The position numbers and the translations under genes were made by a program. The notes beneath the pieces are model-generated. The model was not told the origin of the DNA. It saw only the letters and a list, made by a program, of their open reading frames with translations, and searched no databases. Positions 47,387 through 56,201 of a stretch of 64,000 nucleotides of DNA are shown piece after piece (the first letter of the stretch is position 1; each line of letters starts with the position of its first letter). This stretch comes from Porphyridium purpureum (Eukaryota; Rhodophyta; Bangiophyceae; Porphyridiales; Porphyridiaceae), in NCBI GenBank assembly GCA_008690995.1, contig VRMN01000010.1, positions 62,001-126,000 on the forward strand, in the 5' to 3' direction.

Positions 47387-47767
47387 GGCACGCGTCAACA
47401 TCAACCTAGCCGCTGGACGCCAGTGATCGACCTACTTTTCAGAGCATTTTGCGAGAAAGCGGAATAAAGTCAGACGAACCGCCGCTTGTCATTTTCGGAC
47501 AGGAAGCCCGCAAGCGCACGGCGGATCAAGGAACGTCCAACCTCGCAGTGGTCGTCTATTGCCAGACCCGGCACGCACAAGCCGAGGCGCGCAGCTGCTG
47601 CTGAAGCTCAAGCTCAAACCTTAGAGAAATGATGAAAACGAGGGCTTTTTATTAGACAGCACTTGGCGCAAGAGTTTTCAGGACAGAACGGGCGTTGGAG
47701 GTGGTGCCAAGGTCGTCTCGGCGAAGAGGTGGGAGTGTTGGATTGGCGGCGGGAACGGTTGCTCATC
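47387..47767. other. Intergenic region, no feature seen
   Basis: This short tandem intergenic region contains no ORF, repeat or GTACAG box that I can support. Confidence 0.5.
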
Positions 47768-48868
47768 ATGCGCGCGACGGGGCGCGCGTTGGCGCTGATG
47801 CTGCAGAGCGGCATGTCCGAGGTGGGATCGCGCGGCTCCGGCGGGCGCGCGTCGGTGTCGGGCGTGACTGCCACGGTGTTTGGTGCCACTGGGTTTGTCG
47901 GGCGGTACGTCGTGAACGAGCTAGGGCGGCATGGCACACAGGTCGTGGTGCCGTGGCGCGGCGATGGCCTCAACCACAGGCACCTCAAGCTGATGGGCGA
48001 CTTGGGGCAGATTGTGCCCGTGGAGTTCCATATCCGCGACGAAGAGTCGGTCCGTCGTGCCATGCAGCACAGTGACGTCGTCATCAATCTCATGGGTAAG
48101 CACTATGAGACGCGCAACTTTTCGTACACCGACGTGCACGTCACGGGCTCGGACACGATCGCGCGTATCGCGAAGCAGTGCGGCGTGCACCAGTTTGTGC
48201 AAATGTCATGCGCGAACGCCTCGCCCGTGTCGCCCTCCGCCTGGAACGTCAGTAAGTATGCCGCGGAGCAGGCCGTGCGCGCGCATTACCCGGACGCTGT
48301 CATCGTGCGCGCCACAGACATTTTCGGCTACGAAGACCGCCTGCTCAATCGCATTTGCCAGCTGCTGCAAAAAACCAGGCGATACCCGATCATCGATTAT
48401 GGCGAGTACATGTTGCAGCCTGTGTACATGCAGGACATCGCTGTGGTAATGGGTGGTATTGTGCGCGACCCAGAAGGGTTTGCGGGCCAGACACTCGTGC
48501 TGGCGGGACCTGCGCCGATCTCCATGGCAGACTTGGTCGAGTTCTGCATCACCGAGACCAAGATGCTGGGCGGTCCTGTGCACTTGCCGCGCCAAGTGGC
48601 ACCCTTTCTGGGCAAACTGCTTGGTCTCCGGTTACCTTTGTTCAATCCGAACCCCATTGTCCCGCATGATGCGTTCGTGCTCGAATGCACAAATAACATT
48701 CTGAGAGAGGAGCCAGGCATTCTCACCTTTGAAGACCTCGACTATGTGCCGCACGGCGTGACGAGTGAGCAAGGTGCCGACGTTGTGCGCATGTACCGAC
48801 GTGGTGGCGATCGCTCTTCGCTGTTCTACGTTGCCCCTGAGAGCCAAAAGTTTTCTTCGCCCAACTAG
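47768..48868 (+). CDS. NDUFA9: NDUFA9, complex I 39-kDa subunit
   Basis: This 366-residue extended short-chain dehydrogenase-like protein matches the accessory complex I subunit NDUFA9. VTATVFGATGFVGRYVVNELG (about 33-53) carries the Rossmann glycines. It is followed by QVVVPWRGD and the family-typical LKLMGDLGQIVPVEF. INLMGKHYETRNFSYTDVHV and SKYAAEQAVR are further NDUFA9 blocks, as is QPVYMQDIA. The subunit binds NADPH tightly and stabilises the junction of the matrix and membrane arms. The first 30 residues are Arg/Ser rich and acid-poor, a likely mitochondrial presequence. The ATG at 47768 is preferred over non-ATG upstream codons. Together with the NDUFAF6-like protein at 3.9 kb it makes two complex I-related genes in the window. 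Confidence 0.92.
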   Translation: MRATGRALALMLQSGMSEVGSRGSGGRASVSGVTATVFGATGFVGRYVVNELGRHGTQVVVPWRGDGLNHRHLKLMGDLGQIVPVEFHIRDEESVRRAMQHSDVVINLMGKHYETRNFSYTDVHVTGSDTIARIAKQCGVHQFVQMSCANASPVSPSAWNVSKYAAEQAVRAHYPDAVIVRATDIFGYEDRLLNRICQLLQKTRRYPIIDYGEYMLQPVYMQDIAVVMGGIVRDPEGFAGQTLVLAGPAPISMADLVEFCITETKMLGGPVHLPRQVAPFLGKLLGLRLPLFNPNPIVPHDAFVLECTNNILREEPGILTFEDLDYVPHGVTSEQGADVVRMYRRGGDRSSLFYVAPESQKFSSPN

Positions 48869-49062
48869 TGAGATCTGAATCATGGCAGCAGCGCTGAGGG
48901 AGAATGCGCGCCATCGAACGGCAGCGTACGGTCAATTTCTATTCGCTCTTTCTTTGTCTTCTTCTTTTAAGTATATGCCTTATCTATTCGCTTTCTCAGG
49001 GGGTCCATGATCTGCGCAAGTTTGTGGACAAGCGTGCTTTTTCTTACAGCTGAAGCTTCCTC

Positions 49063-50127
49063 TCATCCCACCATCCGCTCAGTCAGGTACGCGGTACTGG
49101 TCCAGTCAAGCTCAGCGTTGTAGAACCGGATCAGCCGTCTTCGATAACCGGGTCGCACGAGAAAGAACAGCTCGATTGCTGCGCGCGTGCCTCGGAACAT
49201 CTGCAGAGGCTGCGAAACCAGGATACCGCCGCTCAGCGCTACCATGTGCGATGCGGTGGAAGGGAACATCAGCACATTCTCGTCCTCGCGTCCGCGCACG
49301 GTCGTACTGGCTGCACGCGACTCTTCCCGATCTCCATTTTGCGCACCAACCTGCAGCGAGGATGTGAGCTCCACCTCGCCAAACCGTTCTAACCGCAGTT
49401 CCCAGACGGACTGAATACGCAAAAGTCGCCCAGAGCGCTCGTCCGCCATCACGCCCGAGCCCTCCCAGCGCCCGAAGGTGAACTTGATCAGCGCTATCGG
49501 TGAACGCCACGCAGCGGGCGAGATGCTTCCCGCTGGTGCCACATTCATGCGAGTTCGTTCGCGGCATATTGTGATCCCAACCAGACGGCGTTCATAGTCG
49601 AAAGCATGAATCACGCGCACGCGCATGCCCATCTCGCCCTGCAAAATGCCATGCTGAAGAAGAAACTGCTCGCCCGCCGTGCTTCCAGCTTCCGCGGGAC
49701 CCAGCGAGAACGAGCCATCCTCAAACACGACACCCAGATCCTCAACATCTGCCGAGCTCCAGGTCTCTGACTTGTTGGCTCCAACACGATCAACTCGTGC
49801 TGCAGCGGCACCACTGGATTTGCGATTTGTCGGCAAGCGCACTGTTGCGACTGCAGGGCTACTTGTCGTGTCTTCCTGCACCCACGTCGTCCATACCAAC
49901 TGCGAGCGCGAACTGCCTCCTGCTGAAGTTGACTCGGGCACGACTTGGACAAACGTGCCCACTTCAACAAGTACGCGCCCAGATGCCGCGCACACGGAAC
50001 GGATACCGTGCCATTCACCCGTGTGTTTCTGCAAGTGCTGCCACATCTGCCGCGCGTCGAGCCCGGCGTTGTTTGGCTCAGGTGGCATCGCGGGCGACGC
50101 GCCGTCGGCGCTTGTTCCGTCTTCCAT
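49063..50127 (-). CDS. DUF3598-like plastid/cyanobacterial-type protein
   Basis: This 354-residue protein resembles the DUF3598 family known from cyanobacteria and plastid-bearing eukaryotes, which has lipocalin-like (calycin) barrels. Suggestive blocks are WQHLQKHTGEWHGIRSVCAA near residue 28, DGSFSLGPAEA and EQFLLQHGILQGEMGMRVRVIHAFDY in the middle, and the C-terminal YRRRLIRFYNAELDWTSTAYLTE. The function of the family is unsettled; some relatives resemble the CpcS-type phycobilin lyase fold, but no bilin-binding residue is claimed here. No transit peptide is obvious at the N-terminus. It is divergent from the HIT gene with only 77 bp between the two ATGs. Confidence 0.6.
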   Translation of the reverse strand: MEDGTSADGASPAMPPEPNNAGLDARQMWQHLQKHTGEWHGIRSVCAASGRVLVEVGTFVQVVPESTSAGGSSRSQLVWTTWVQEDTTSSPAVATVRLPTNRKSSGAAAARVDRVGANKSETWSSADVEDLGVVFEDGSFSLGPAEAGSTAGEQFLLQHGILQGEMGMRVRVIHAFDYERRLVGITICRERTRMNVAPAGSISPAAWRSPIALIKFTFGRWEGSGVMADERSGRLLRIQSVWELRLERFGEVELTSSLQVGAQNGDREESRAASTTVRGREDENVLMFPSTASHMVALSGGILVSQPLQMFRGTRAAIELFFLVRPGYRRRLIRFYNAELDWTSTAYLTERMVG

Positions 50128-50204
50128 TCTGCTCTACATGTGAGGGCTTCTTGTCTGCTTCACCCGTAAGAGTTTGGAAGCCAAGCAAAGGAAACGGCGC
50201 GAGC

Positions 50205-50771
50205 ATGCCGGCCGGCATGCGCGAACGCGGCCCGCGCGTAGACACAGCTCACTCGGCGCAGGAGCAAGCGCACGACACGACACGGCAACAGGAGCAGCAG
50301 CAGCCGCACCAACGTCGCGAGGAGTGGGAGGCGTTTTTCAGAAACAAGAGCAACGATGATGTGGTTTTGCGCGATGAGCAGCTGGTGGTGTTCTGGGACC
50401 GCGCACCAGGAGCCCACGTGCACTTGCTAGTGGTGCCACGGCATGAATTCATCCGTGGTGTCGAGAAGCTGCGTGCGGTGCACGAGCCGCTTCTGCGGCA
50501 TATGATCGAGGTCGGGCGCGATTGCGTCCTGGCACAGCATGCCAAGCTCGCGCAAGCGGACGGCTCGCACGAAGGAGTCGCGTCGGCGACTGCAGACGTC
50601 GTTTTGGGCTTTCACGCGCCGGTCACGCGCTCCGTGCCGTACCTACACATGCACGCTATGATGCCACCGTTCAACTCAACGTGGGGCAAGTTCAAGTACC
50701 GGCCACTTCGCGCGCTGCCGTTTCTGGGCTTTATCGACGCAGAGCGCGTCATCAAGCGCCTGCGGAAATGA
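50205..50771 (+). CDS. HIT-family (HINT3-like) nucleotide-binding protein
   Basis: This 188-residue HIT protein begins with a Gln/Arg-rich 55-residue extension. The HIT fold starts at EEWEAFFRNKSNDDVVLRDE. The signature reads VPYLHMHAM: the usual first His of H-x-H-x-H is Tyr146, while the nucleophile His148 and the third His150 are kept. The tail GKFKYRPLRALPFLGFIDAERVIKRL matches the KY---FI-A--VI pattern of HINT3-type proteins. These are AMP-lysine or AMP-amidate hydrolases. The start at 50205 is the first plausible ATG; a second Met lies four codons later. Loss of the first His is tolerated in some HIT branches, so activity is uncertain. Confidence 0.8.
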   Translation: MPAGMRERGPRVDTAHSAQEQAHDTTRQQEQQQPHQRREEWEAFFRNKSNDDVVLRDEQLVVFWDRAPGAHVHLLVVPRHEFIRGVEKLRAVHEPLLRHMIEVGRDCVLAQHAKLAQADGSHEGVASATADVVLGFHAPVTRSVPYLHMHAMMPPFNSTWGKFKYRPLRALPFLGFIDAERVIKRLRK

Positions 50772-51153
50772 GCGAGGCTTTCACCCCGCGAGACGGAGGC
50801 AGCCGCCAAGATGACGACAAACGCTGCGGCCTTGAGATCGTCGACTATACTACCACACTGGCAATCAACCACACCCACACCCACAGTCATGTAAGTGTCC
50901 GCATATTTTATCCGTACAGAACTATCAGATGGTTTCTAGGATCAACGCAATCAACCACATCACACACGCGCGAGGCGCCATTCTGACTGTAGCCCGCAAG
51001 AGCATTTGGCAACCTCACTCGACTCGCTGCGTAAGCTCAAACGACTCTTCTCTTCCATGAAGCCCCCCTCGCTCACCTGCTTGGTGTACGCGAATGCCCA
51101 TCTCCCAGTGGCTTAGATAACGGGCCCAGACCGACAGCGCGCGGCCCGCGAAC
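50772..51153. other. Convergent 3' region, no gene seen
   Basis: The region holds the 3' ends of the HIT and eS28 genes. A short CACACCC run near 50870 and nothing else of note are present. Confidence 0.5.
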
Positions 51154-51351
51154 CTAGCGAAGTCTGCGGGCCTCTCTTTCGGACTCGAGCAAGCACAGGA
51201 TATCTCCCTCGCGGACGGGGCCCTTGACGTTGCGGATGATGGAGCGGTTTTGGTCGTCCAAGAACTCGACCTTGACCTGCGTCACGCCTCCTCGCGATCC
51301 CGTGCGCCCGATCACCTTGGTGACCTTGGCCAGCTTGACTTCCTGATCCAT
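51154..51351 (-). CDS. RPS28: Ribosomal protein eS28
   Basis: This is a 65-residue protein of the small cytosolic ribosomal subunit. It starts [19 protein letters not shown] and contains [18 protein letters not shown], ending [19 protein letters not shown], almost identical to eS28 of animals and plants. It sits at the mRNA exit region of the 40S head. The ATG at 51351 gives the family length exactly; the frame is open further upstream but would add a Gly-rich stretch absent from the family. Its upstream region carries the 17-unit GTACAG array. Confidence 0.95.
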   Translation of the reverse strand: MDQEVKLAKVTKVIGRTGSRGGVTQVKVEFLDDQNRSIIRNVKGPVREGDILCLLESEREARRLR

Positions 51352-51560
51352 ATTTCCTCCGCCTCTCCACACCCGCTCGCTCCCTCCTCCCGCCAACTTT
51401 CCAACCCCCAAACGTCTTCTCCGGCTTCTTCTCCATCACTTGACCCTCGCCTCCGCCACTTTCAGCGCTTCCCGCGTTCTTCATACACAAACACACGCGT
51501 TCTGCTATCAACACGCGATGCGTCCTGCGGCGGCCCAAACGCGGCGGCGGCGGCGGAAAA

Positions 51561-51747
51561 GTACAGTGGGAGTATAGCGCAAGTACAGTGAGAGTACAGC
51601 GCAAGTACAGCGCAAGTATAGCGCAAGTACAGCGCAAGTACAGCGCAAGTACAGCGCAAGTACAGCGCAAGTACAGCGCAAGTACAGCGCAAGTACAGTG
51701 AGAGTACAGCGCAAGTACAGCGCAAGTACAGCGCAAGTACAGCGCAA
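51561..51747 (+). repeat. 17-unit, 11-bp GTACAGCGCAA tandem array
   Basis: Seventeen units of exactly 11 bp start at 51561, 51572, 51583 and so on to 51737. Most read GTACAGCGCAA; some read GTATAGCGCAA or GTACAGTGAGA. The period is close to one helical turn, so all boxes face the same side of DNA. The array lies 210 bp upstream of eS28 and, without the inserted element, about 500 bp upstream of the WD40-EH gene. Confidence 0.9.
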
Positions 51748-51773
51748 GGAAAGGTGCGGCACGGCGCGATGGT

Positions 51774-51778
51774 GATGA
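51774..51778 (+). repeat. Target site duplication GATGA, left copy
   Basis: GATGA directly abuts the left LTR and is repeated at 57638-57642 directly after the right LTR. Five base pairs is the usual duplication length for Ty1/copia. Confidence 0.9.
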
Positions 51779-52056
51779 AGTAGAGGAATACGTCCTCCTC
51801 GATGGCCAACGGAGTGGTGCGGCGATCGAGCTCACGCGTACGCGCTGTTCGTGTGCGCGTGAAGGGTGTGGCAGTGCCGCAGTAACCAACAAACACAGCT
51901 TTACTGGTAGTCGACGAGCACGCTCCAAGAAAACACTCCTTACCCGAAAGAGCGGGCTAGTGAGACCGTCCACGCTCTCCGGCCGCTTACAATCGCGGCG
52001 CGCTCCTCTACCCATACTGTACACAGCCACGAGGTGTACACCCAGTGTACACTACA
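51779..52056 (-). repeat. Left LTR (3' LTR of the element), 278 bp
   Basis: On the element's strand the LTR begins TGTAGTGTAC. It carries GTGTACAGT near its start (GTAC at 52019), the same box found upstream of host genes. No difference from the right LTR is seen. Confidence 0.92.
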
Positions 52057-52142
52057 CACTCCTTCGCCGCGATGGAAGCTACCACCCGCTCCACACAAGC
52101 CACCCGACGGCGAAGCGAGTCACACGAGACGATGCGTACGCC

Positions 52143-55100
52143 CTACGGTTCTTGCGCTGTCGGCGCACGCCCGAGGATCACATCACGGAGGTGTGCGAAC
52201 CTCTTTCCCTGCAGCGGTTTGGTCAGCAGGTCCGCGATCATGACCTCGGTGCTACAATGTACCATCGTCGCGACTCGCCTCTTCAGCAGATCGTGCGTGA
52301 AGAAGTGTTTGATCGCGATGTGGCGCGACCTACGCGAGGTCGCCCGACCGTGTGCAAGGAGAGACATGGTCGCCTCGTTGTCCTGGTGTAGGCGTACGCC
52401 AGCTGTGCGGATGCCCTGCGCCTCGAGGAAGTTCCGCGTCCATATCGCTTGCCCGATCACATCGCTCACGCCCACCAGTTCCGCTTCGGTGGAGCTCTTT
52501 GTGTTGAGCTTCTGCTTGACACTGGTGGCGTACGCCGCGCCGCGGCCCAGGCTCACAACGCCACCCGTGTGGCTCCTCATGTTCGCATGTGTCGCGAATG
52601 AGGCGTCGACATAGCACTCCACGTGCGGCTCCGCATGGCTCGCGCAATCGGGCTCGCGCTCGTCTGCAACCCAACCCGTGCCCAGCTCCAGCCTCATGTC
52701 TCGCGTCTTGTTGAGGTACCTCAGCAGGCGGGTCAGCTTCGCGCGGTCATTCTCGCCCGGGGCCTGTACTCGCGTAGCCAGAAACGCTACCGCAGTGAGC
52801 AGGTCCGGGCGTATGCGCTTCGCGAGGTATAGTACCTTTGCGGTGGCGCTGTGGAACGCCTCCTTGTCGTGCGACGTCAGTAACTGCGACTCGTCATCCA
52901 CGAACAACCCGGCTTGAGCGGGCGTGTCTGCGGTACCGCGTACGTCATTCTCTCGCAGTAAAGAGTCTACAAACCCGCCCATCCCGATGCGCACCACCCC
53001 CGGGGAGGTATAGTCAAACTCCATCCCCAGGTAGCTGTGTGTGCGCCCTCGGTGCTCCTGCAGCGACGGAAACCTTTCGCGTACGCGCGCCACCACTTCA
53101 TCAATCGCTTGCTCGCTTTCTGCGATCAGCTTCACGTCGTCCACGTGCACAAGCGCTGTGACGGAAGGCTCGCCCGTACGGGAGACTTTCCGCAAGACAC
53201 AAGCGTCGTAAGCATTATGTTCGAATCCGAGCTCGCTCAACATTTCGCAGAGGTGGTCATACCAACGCTTGGACGCATCGATGCATCCATACAACGGGCG
53301 CTTCAACCTGCAGACCAGAACACCGTTCTTGACGAACTGCTTCATGCGCTTGTCTACGGCGGCGAGCAGCCCGGTCAGGTTTCTGTTGATCCTCACGTAC
53401 GTGTGTGGGTCGCTGTCGGGGATGCTTGCGTTGAGAAATGCCCCGGGGAAATCAATCGTGGCGACTGCGGCACCGCTTCTCGCTGCCTCGGCTGCCAGTA
53501 AGAAAATAGCCTCGGTCGCCACCGTGGGGGACGAACAGTCGGAGTACTCCGATCGATCTTGCTCGTTCCCGCCGGCCACCATTCGTGCTTTGATTTTCTC
53601 CAAGGCGCCTGAAGCATCGTGCTTCTCCTTCACGAACATGAACGACGGAATGATCCCGTCTCGTTGTTTCTTCGTGAGCGTGTGCACGTGGACCGGCTCC
53701 AGCACGTCCAGACCGTGCTTGGACAGCTGCAACAGCTCAGCGACAATCGCCTTGAGTCCTTCCATACCGTATTGGCGTATCGCCTGGCGTACGCCGATCC
53801 TCAGCGTTTTGTGTCTGCGCTTTCCCGGCATCGCAGAAGATAGCAAGTCCTCCGCCTCTCGTTTCAGGGCGACCACGACCTCCGGCGCGCGCCGTACACG
53901 CAGGCGTTCCTTCTCGCGGCGCGATAGCCGCTCATTCTTTTCGCGCTCGACATCCGGGAATGTCCCTTCTGCTTTCCGCTTCCGTGTCCGACGCGGAGAG
54001 CTGACGGCGCGGGCATGCTCGGCTTCGCTCGTGCGCGGTACCGCATTTCGGACGGCGTCCGCGTACGATGGCTCCGTGGTCATCTGACTCAGCAGACGCG
54101 CCTCACGTTCCTCCAGCGCTCGCAGCTTCTCTTCAATTGCTTCCACCCGCGCTTTGGCCTGTTCCATTGTCACCTCGGCGACCGAGGGGGTCAAGGCCGC
54201 TTCGCCGTCTGAAGCGTCCGGACTGGTGATTGTGGCGTCGCCGTGCGGCCGTGCGGCAGTAGCGGGTGGATCAGTCGACGCCTCTTCCTCGGGCACATGG
54301 GTTTCCACAGATTCTGCCACGATAAGCGGCTCCGGCAGTACTGCGTCCGTGCTTGGCAGACCCTCGCCGGTCGCTTCCGCAGTCGCTGGCGTCATTGCTC
54401 GCCCCGCCTCGAAGAGTGAATCCGCTGCACGTCGCATCTCTTCCATGCGCAGCTGCGTGGGAGTGGACGGTGACTCATCCTTACTCAGCACGTCGGCGCC
54501 CGCCGGTGCGGGGTGATCGGTGTCGGCGTGTGTCGGAGTCTGCGCCTGTTCACGCAGTACCGCGTCTTCTGGCTGGTCCAGATACGTGTGCCCCTCCGCC
54601 GCTGGCTCGTCGACCGGCCCGCCGTTTTTCAGCGCCGCCTCGACCTCCGCCGTCTCTTTGTCTTCCTCCTGCGAGAGTTCCACCTCCGTGCGGCCGAGGT
54701 CCTGATCGCCATCGTCGATGCCTGCCACGGTTGGGAGCGCATTTACGTACGTGATCAGGTGGTCCGGTACCGGGAGCTCTGTCCACACCTGTCTGACGAT
54801 GGGCTTCAGTGTGTTCAGATTCATGAGCACCCAGCTTCCCGCAGCATTCTCGGCGGAATGCAGGGTGAGGCAGCCCAACGTTCTGGGCCTCATCGTGCTG
54901 TCCACGGACGCTGTATGTGCCTGGACATACGCCCCGAATGGAGCACGTAGGTCCGTCTTCGCGTCTACTTTACGACCAAAGTAGATGGCGTGCGCCGGTT
55001 CGCCCGCGTCGGAGGCCTCGCTCGTCACCATGTTCAGTCTCTGTCGAGAGAACTCCACGGCTCCCGGCAGCATGCATAATGGCATGGTGTACGGCAGGTC

Positions 55101-56159
55101 GTACGACAATGTGCGGACCCTTTCCTTTAGAAGGCGAATCGCTCGCTCAGCGGCGGGCACCACCTCGTCTGCCGCGGTTAGCTCGGGCAGGATGCCGGCC
55201 TCCATCAACTCGATCCAGAGCGACAGGACTGCGCTTTCACGGTCGAACCGAATCTCAGGTATCTGCACTCCATGCCCGCGGGCCTCGTTCAACTGCCGCT
55301 GCACCGCCGCGCGCACCGAAGGCACGTCCTTCCGCTTCAGCTCGGTGGCCAGGATGTATTGACTCGGTTTCAAGACCGACACGAGGAAAGGCACCTTCGA
55401 GATGAACATCAGGTCGGAGTGCATCACCTGGCGCGCTTTGGGACCAGTGGCGACCGCTTCAGACAGACTCGGTGTCGCGTGTCCCGTTGTCTTTCCCTTC
55501 ACACACGGCAGTGGAGTACCCCAGATTGCATTCGCACGCTCGAGGTCCGCCGACGTGACGTCACAGTTGCTTATGTCCCCGCGCTGAAGCATGCGCTTCA
55601 GCACACCAAAGGATGGGAATCCCAGCCTCGCCTGCAGAGAGCGAGCGGCGCGTGCGCGTTCAACCTCGCGTACCGTGCATCGGGCAAGGTTGCTGGCGAC
55701 CGTCGTGATCGTGCTTGAGGTCCAAGCCTTGGCAGACGATGGACCGGCCCGGCAGCTGTTCCGGTTGTCCTTATTCGTGGCTGCCTTCTTGTATGCTGGG
55801 CCCGTCGTGTGCACGAGATCTGCACGCCGTATTATCGCAGTGTACATTCCGTGTGCATCGGGCGCGAAGACCAGCCAGCGCTTGGAGTTCGGCACGCGTA
55901 CGCGGAAGCGGTTCTCATCCGCGTCGAAGCGTACATCATGCCCTTCCGCGACCAGCTTGGTCATAGACAGCACGTTGCCTGCAAGGTTCTCGTTGACGTA
56001 CGCCATGCCGAAGGCCGTCTCACCGCCGTGCCCGATGGCCAGCTCGCTCGCCCGCGCGTCAATTCCGGACAGCAGCAAGTACTCGTCAATTTTCTTTACC
56101 CGATGGACTAACCCCTTATCCTTCATGACGTGAACACCCGAGCAGGTGTCGAGACCCAA
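52143..56159 (-). CDS. Copia pol polyprotein region
   Basis: This long ORF of the element contains, in order, a protease-like region, a GAG-pre-integrase and integrase region, a charged linker with a Pro/Glu/Ser-rich part, reverse transcriptase with LVHVDDVKLIAE, and RNase H with TKSSTEAELVGVSD. The order defines Ty1/copia. It looks whole. Confidence 0.92.
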   Translation of the reverse strand: MGLDTCSGVHVMKDKGLVHRVKKIDEYLLLSGIDARASELAIGHGGETAFGMAYVNENLAGNVLSMTKLVAEGHDVRFDADENRFRVRVPNSKRWLVFAPDAHGMYTAIIRRADLVHTTGPAYKKAATNKDNRNSCRAGPSSAKAWTSSTITTVASNLARCTVREVERARAARSLQARLGFPSFGVLKRMLQRGDISNCDVTSADLERANAIWGTPLPCVKGKTTGHATPSLSEAVATGPKARQVMHSDLMFISKVPFLVSVLKPSQYILATELKRKDVPSVRAAVQRQLNEARGHGVQIPEIRFDRESAVLSLWIELMEAGILPELTAADEVVPAAERAIRLLKERVRTLSYDLPYTMPLCMLPGAVEFSRQRLNMVTSEASDAGEPAHAIYFGRKVDAKTDLRAPFGAYVQAHTASVDSTMRPRTLGCLTLHSAENAAGSWVLMNLNTLKPIVRQVWTELPVPDHLITYVNALPTVAGIDDGDQDLGRTEVELSQEEDKETAEVEAALKNGGPVDEPAAEGHTYLDQPEDAVLREQAQTPTHADTDHPAPAGADVLSKDESPSTPTQLRMEEMRRAADSLFEAGRAMTPATAEATGEGLPSTDAVLPEPLIVAESVETHVPEEEASTDPPATAARPHGDATITSPDASDGEAALTPSVAEVTMEQAKARVEAIEEKLRALEEREARLLSQMTTEPSYADAVRNAVPRTSEAEHARAVSSPRRTRKRKAEGTFPDVEREKNERLSRREKERLRVRRAPEVVVALKREAEDLLSSAMPGKRRHKTLRIGVRQAIRQYGMEGLKAIVAELLQLSKHGLDVLEPVHVHTLTKKQRDGIIPSFMFVKEKHDASGALEKIKARMVAGGNEQDRSEYSDCSSPTVATEAIFLLAAEAARSGAAVATIDFPGAFLNASIPDSDPHTYVRINRNLTGLLAAVDKRMKQFVKNGVLVCRLKRPLYGCIDASKRWYDHLCEMLSELGFEHNAYDACVLRKVSRTGEPSVTALVHVDDVKLIAESEQAIDEVVARVRERFPSLQEHRGRTHSYLGMEFDYTSPGVVRIGMGGFVDSLLRENDVRGTADTPAQAGLFVDDESQLLTSHDKEAFHSATAKVLYLAKRIRPDLLTAVAFLATRVQAPGENDRAKLTRLLRYLNKTRDMRLELGTGWVADEREPDCASHAEPHVECYVDASFATHANMRSHTGGVVSLGRGAAYATSVKQKLNTKSSTEAELVGVSDVIGQAIWTRNFLEAQGIRTAGVRLHQDNEATMSLLAHGRATSRRSRHIAIKHFFTHDLLKRRVATMVHCSTEVMIADLLTKPLQGKRFAHLRDVILGRAPTAQEP

Positions 56160-56201
56160 AGGTATCTCGTCACCGAAGCCCGTGGGCCACGTCGCACACC
56201 G

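Larger units (their letters stand above)
51352..51778. other. eS28 upstream region
   Basis: This region contains the GTACAG array and ends at the copia target site. Before the insertion it joined directly to 57643, forming one divergent promoter of roughly 900 bp between eS28 and the WD40-EH gene. Confidence 0.6.

Noticed and set aside
51462-51896. Minus-strand frames with repeated Leu-Tyr-Leu-Arg-Cys-Thr strings
   Set aside because: They are translations of the 11-bp GTACAG array, not a repeat protein.
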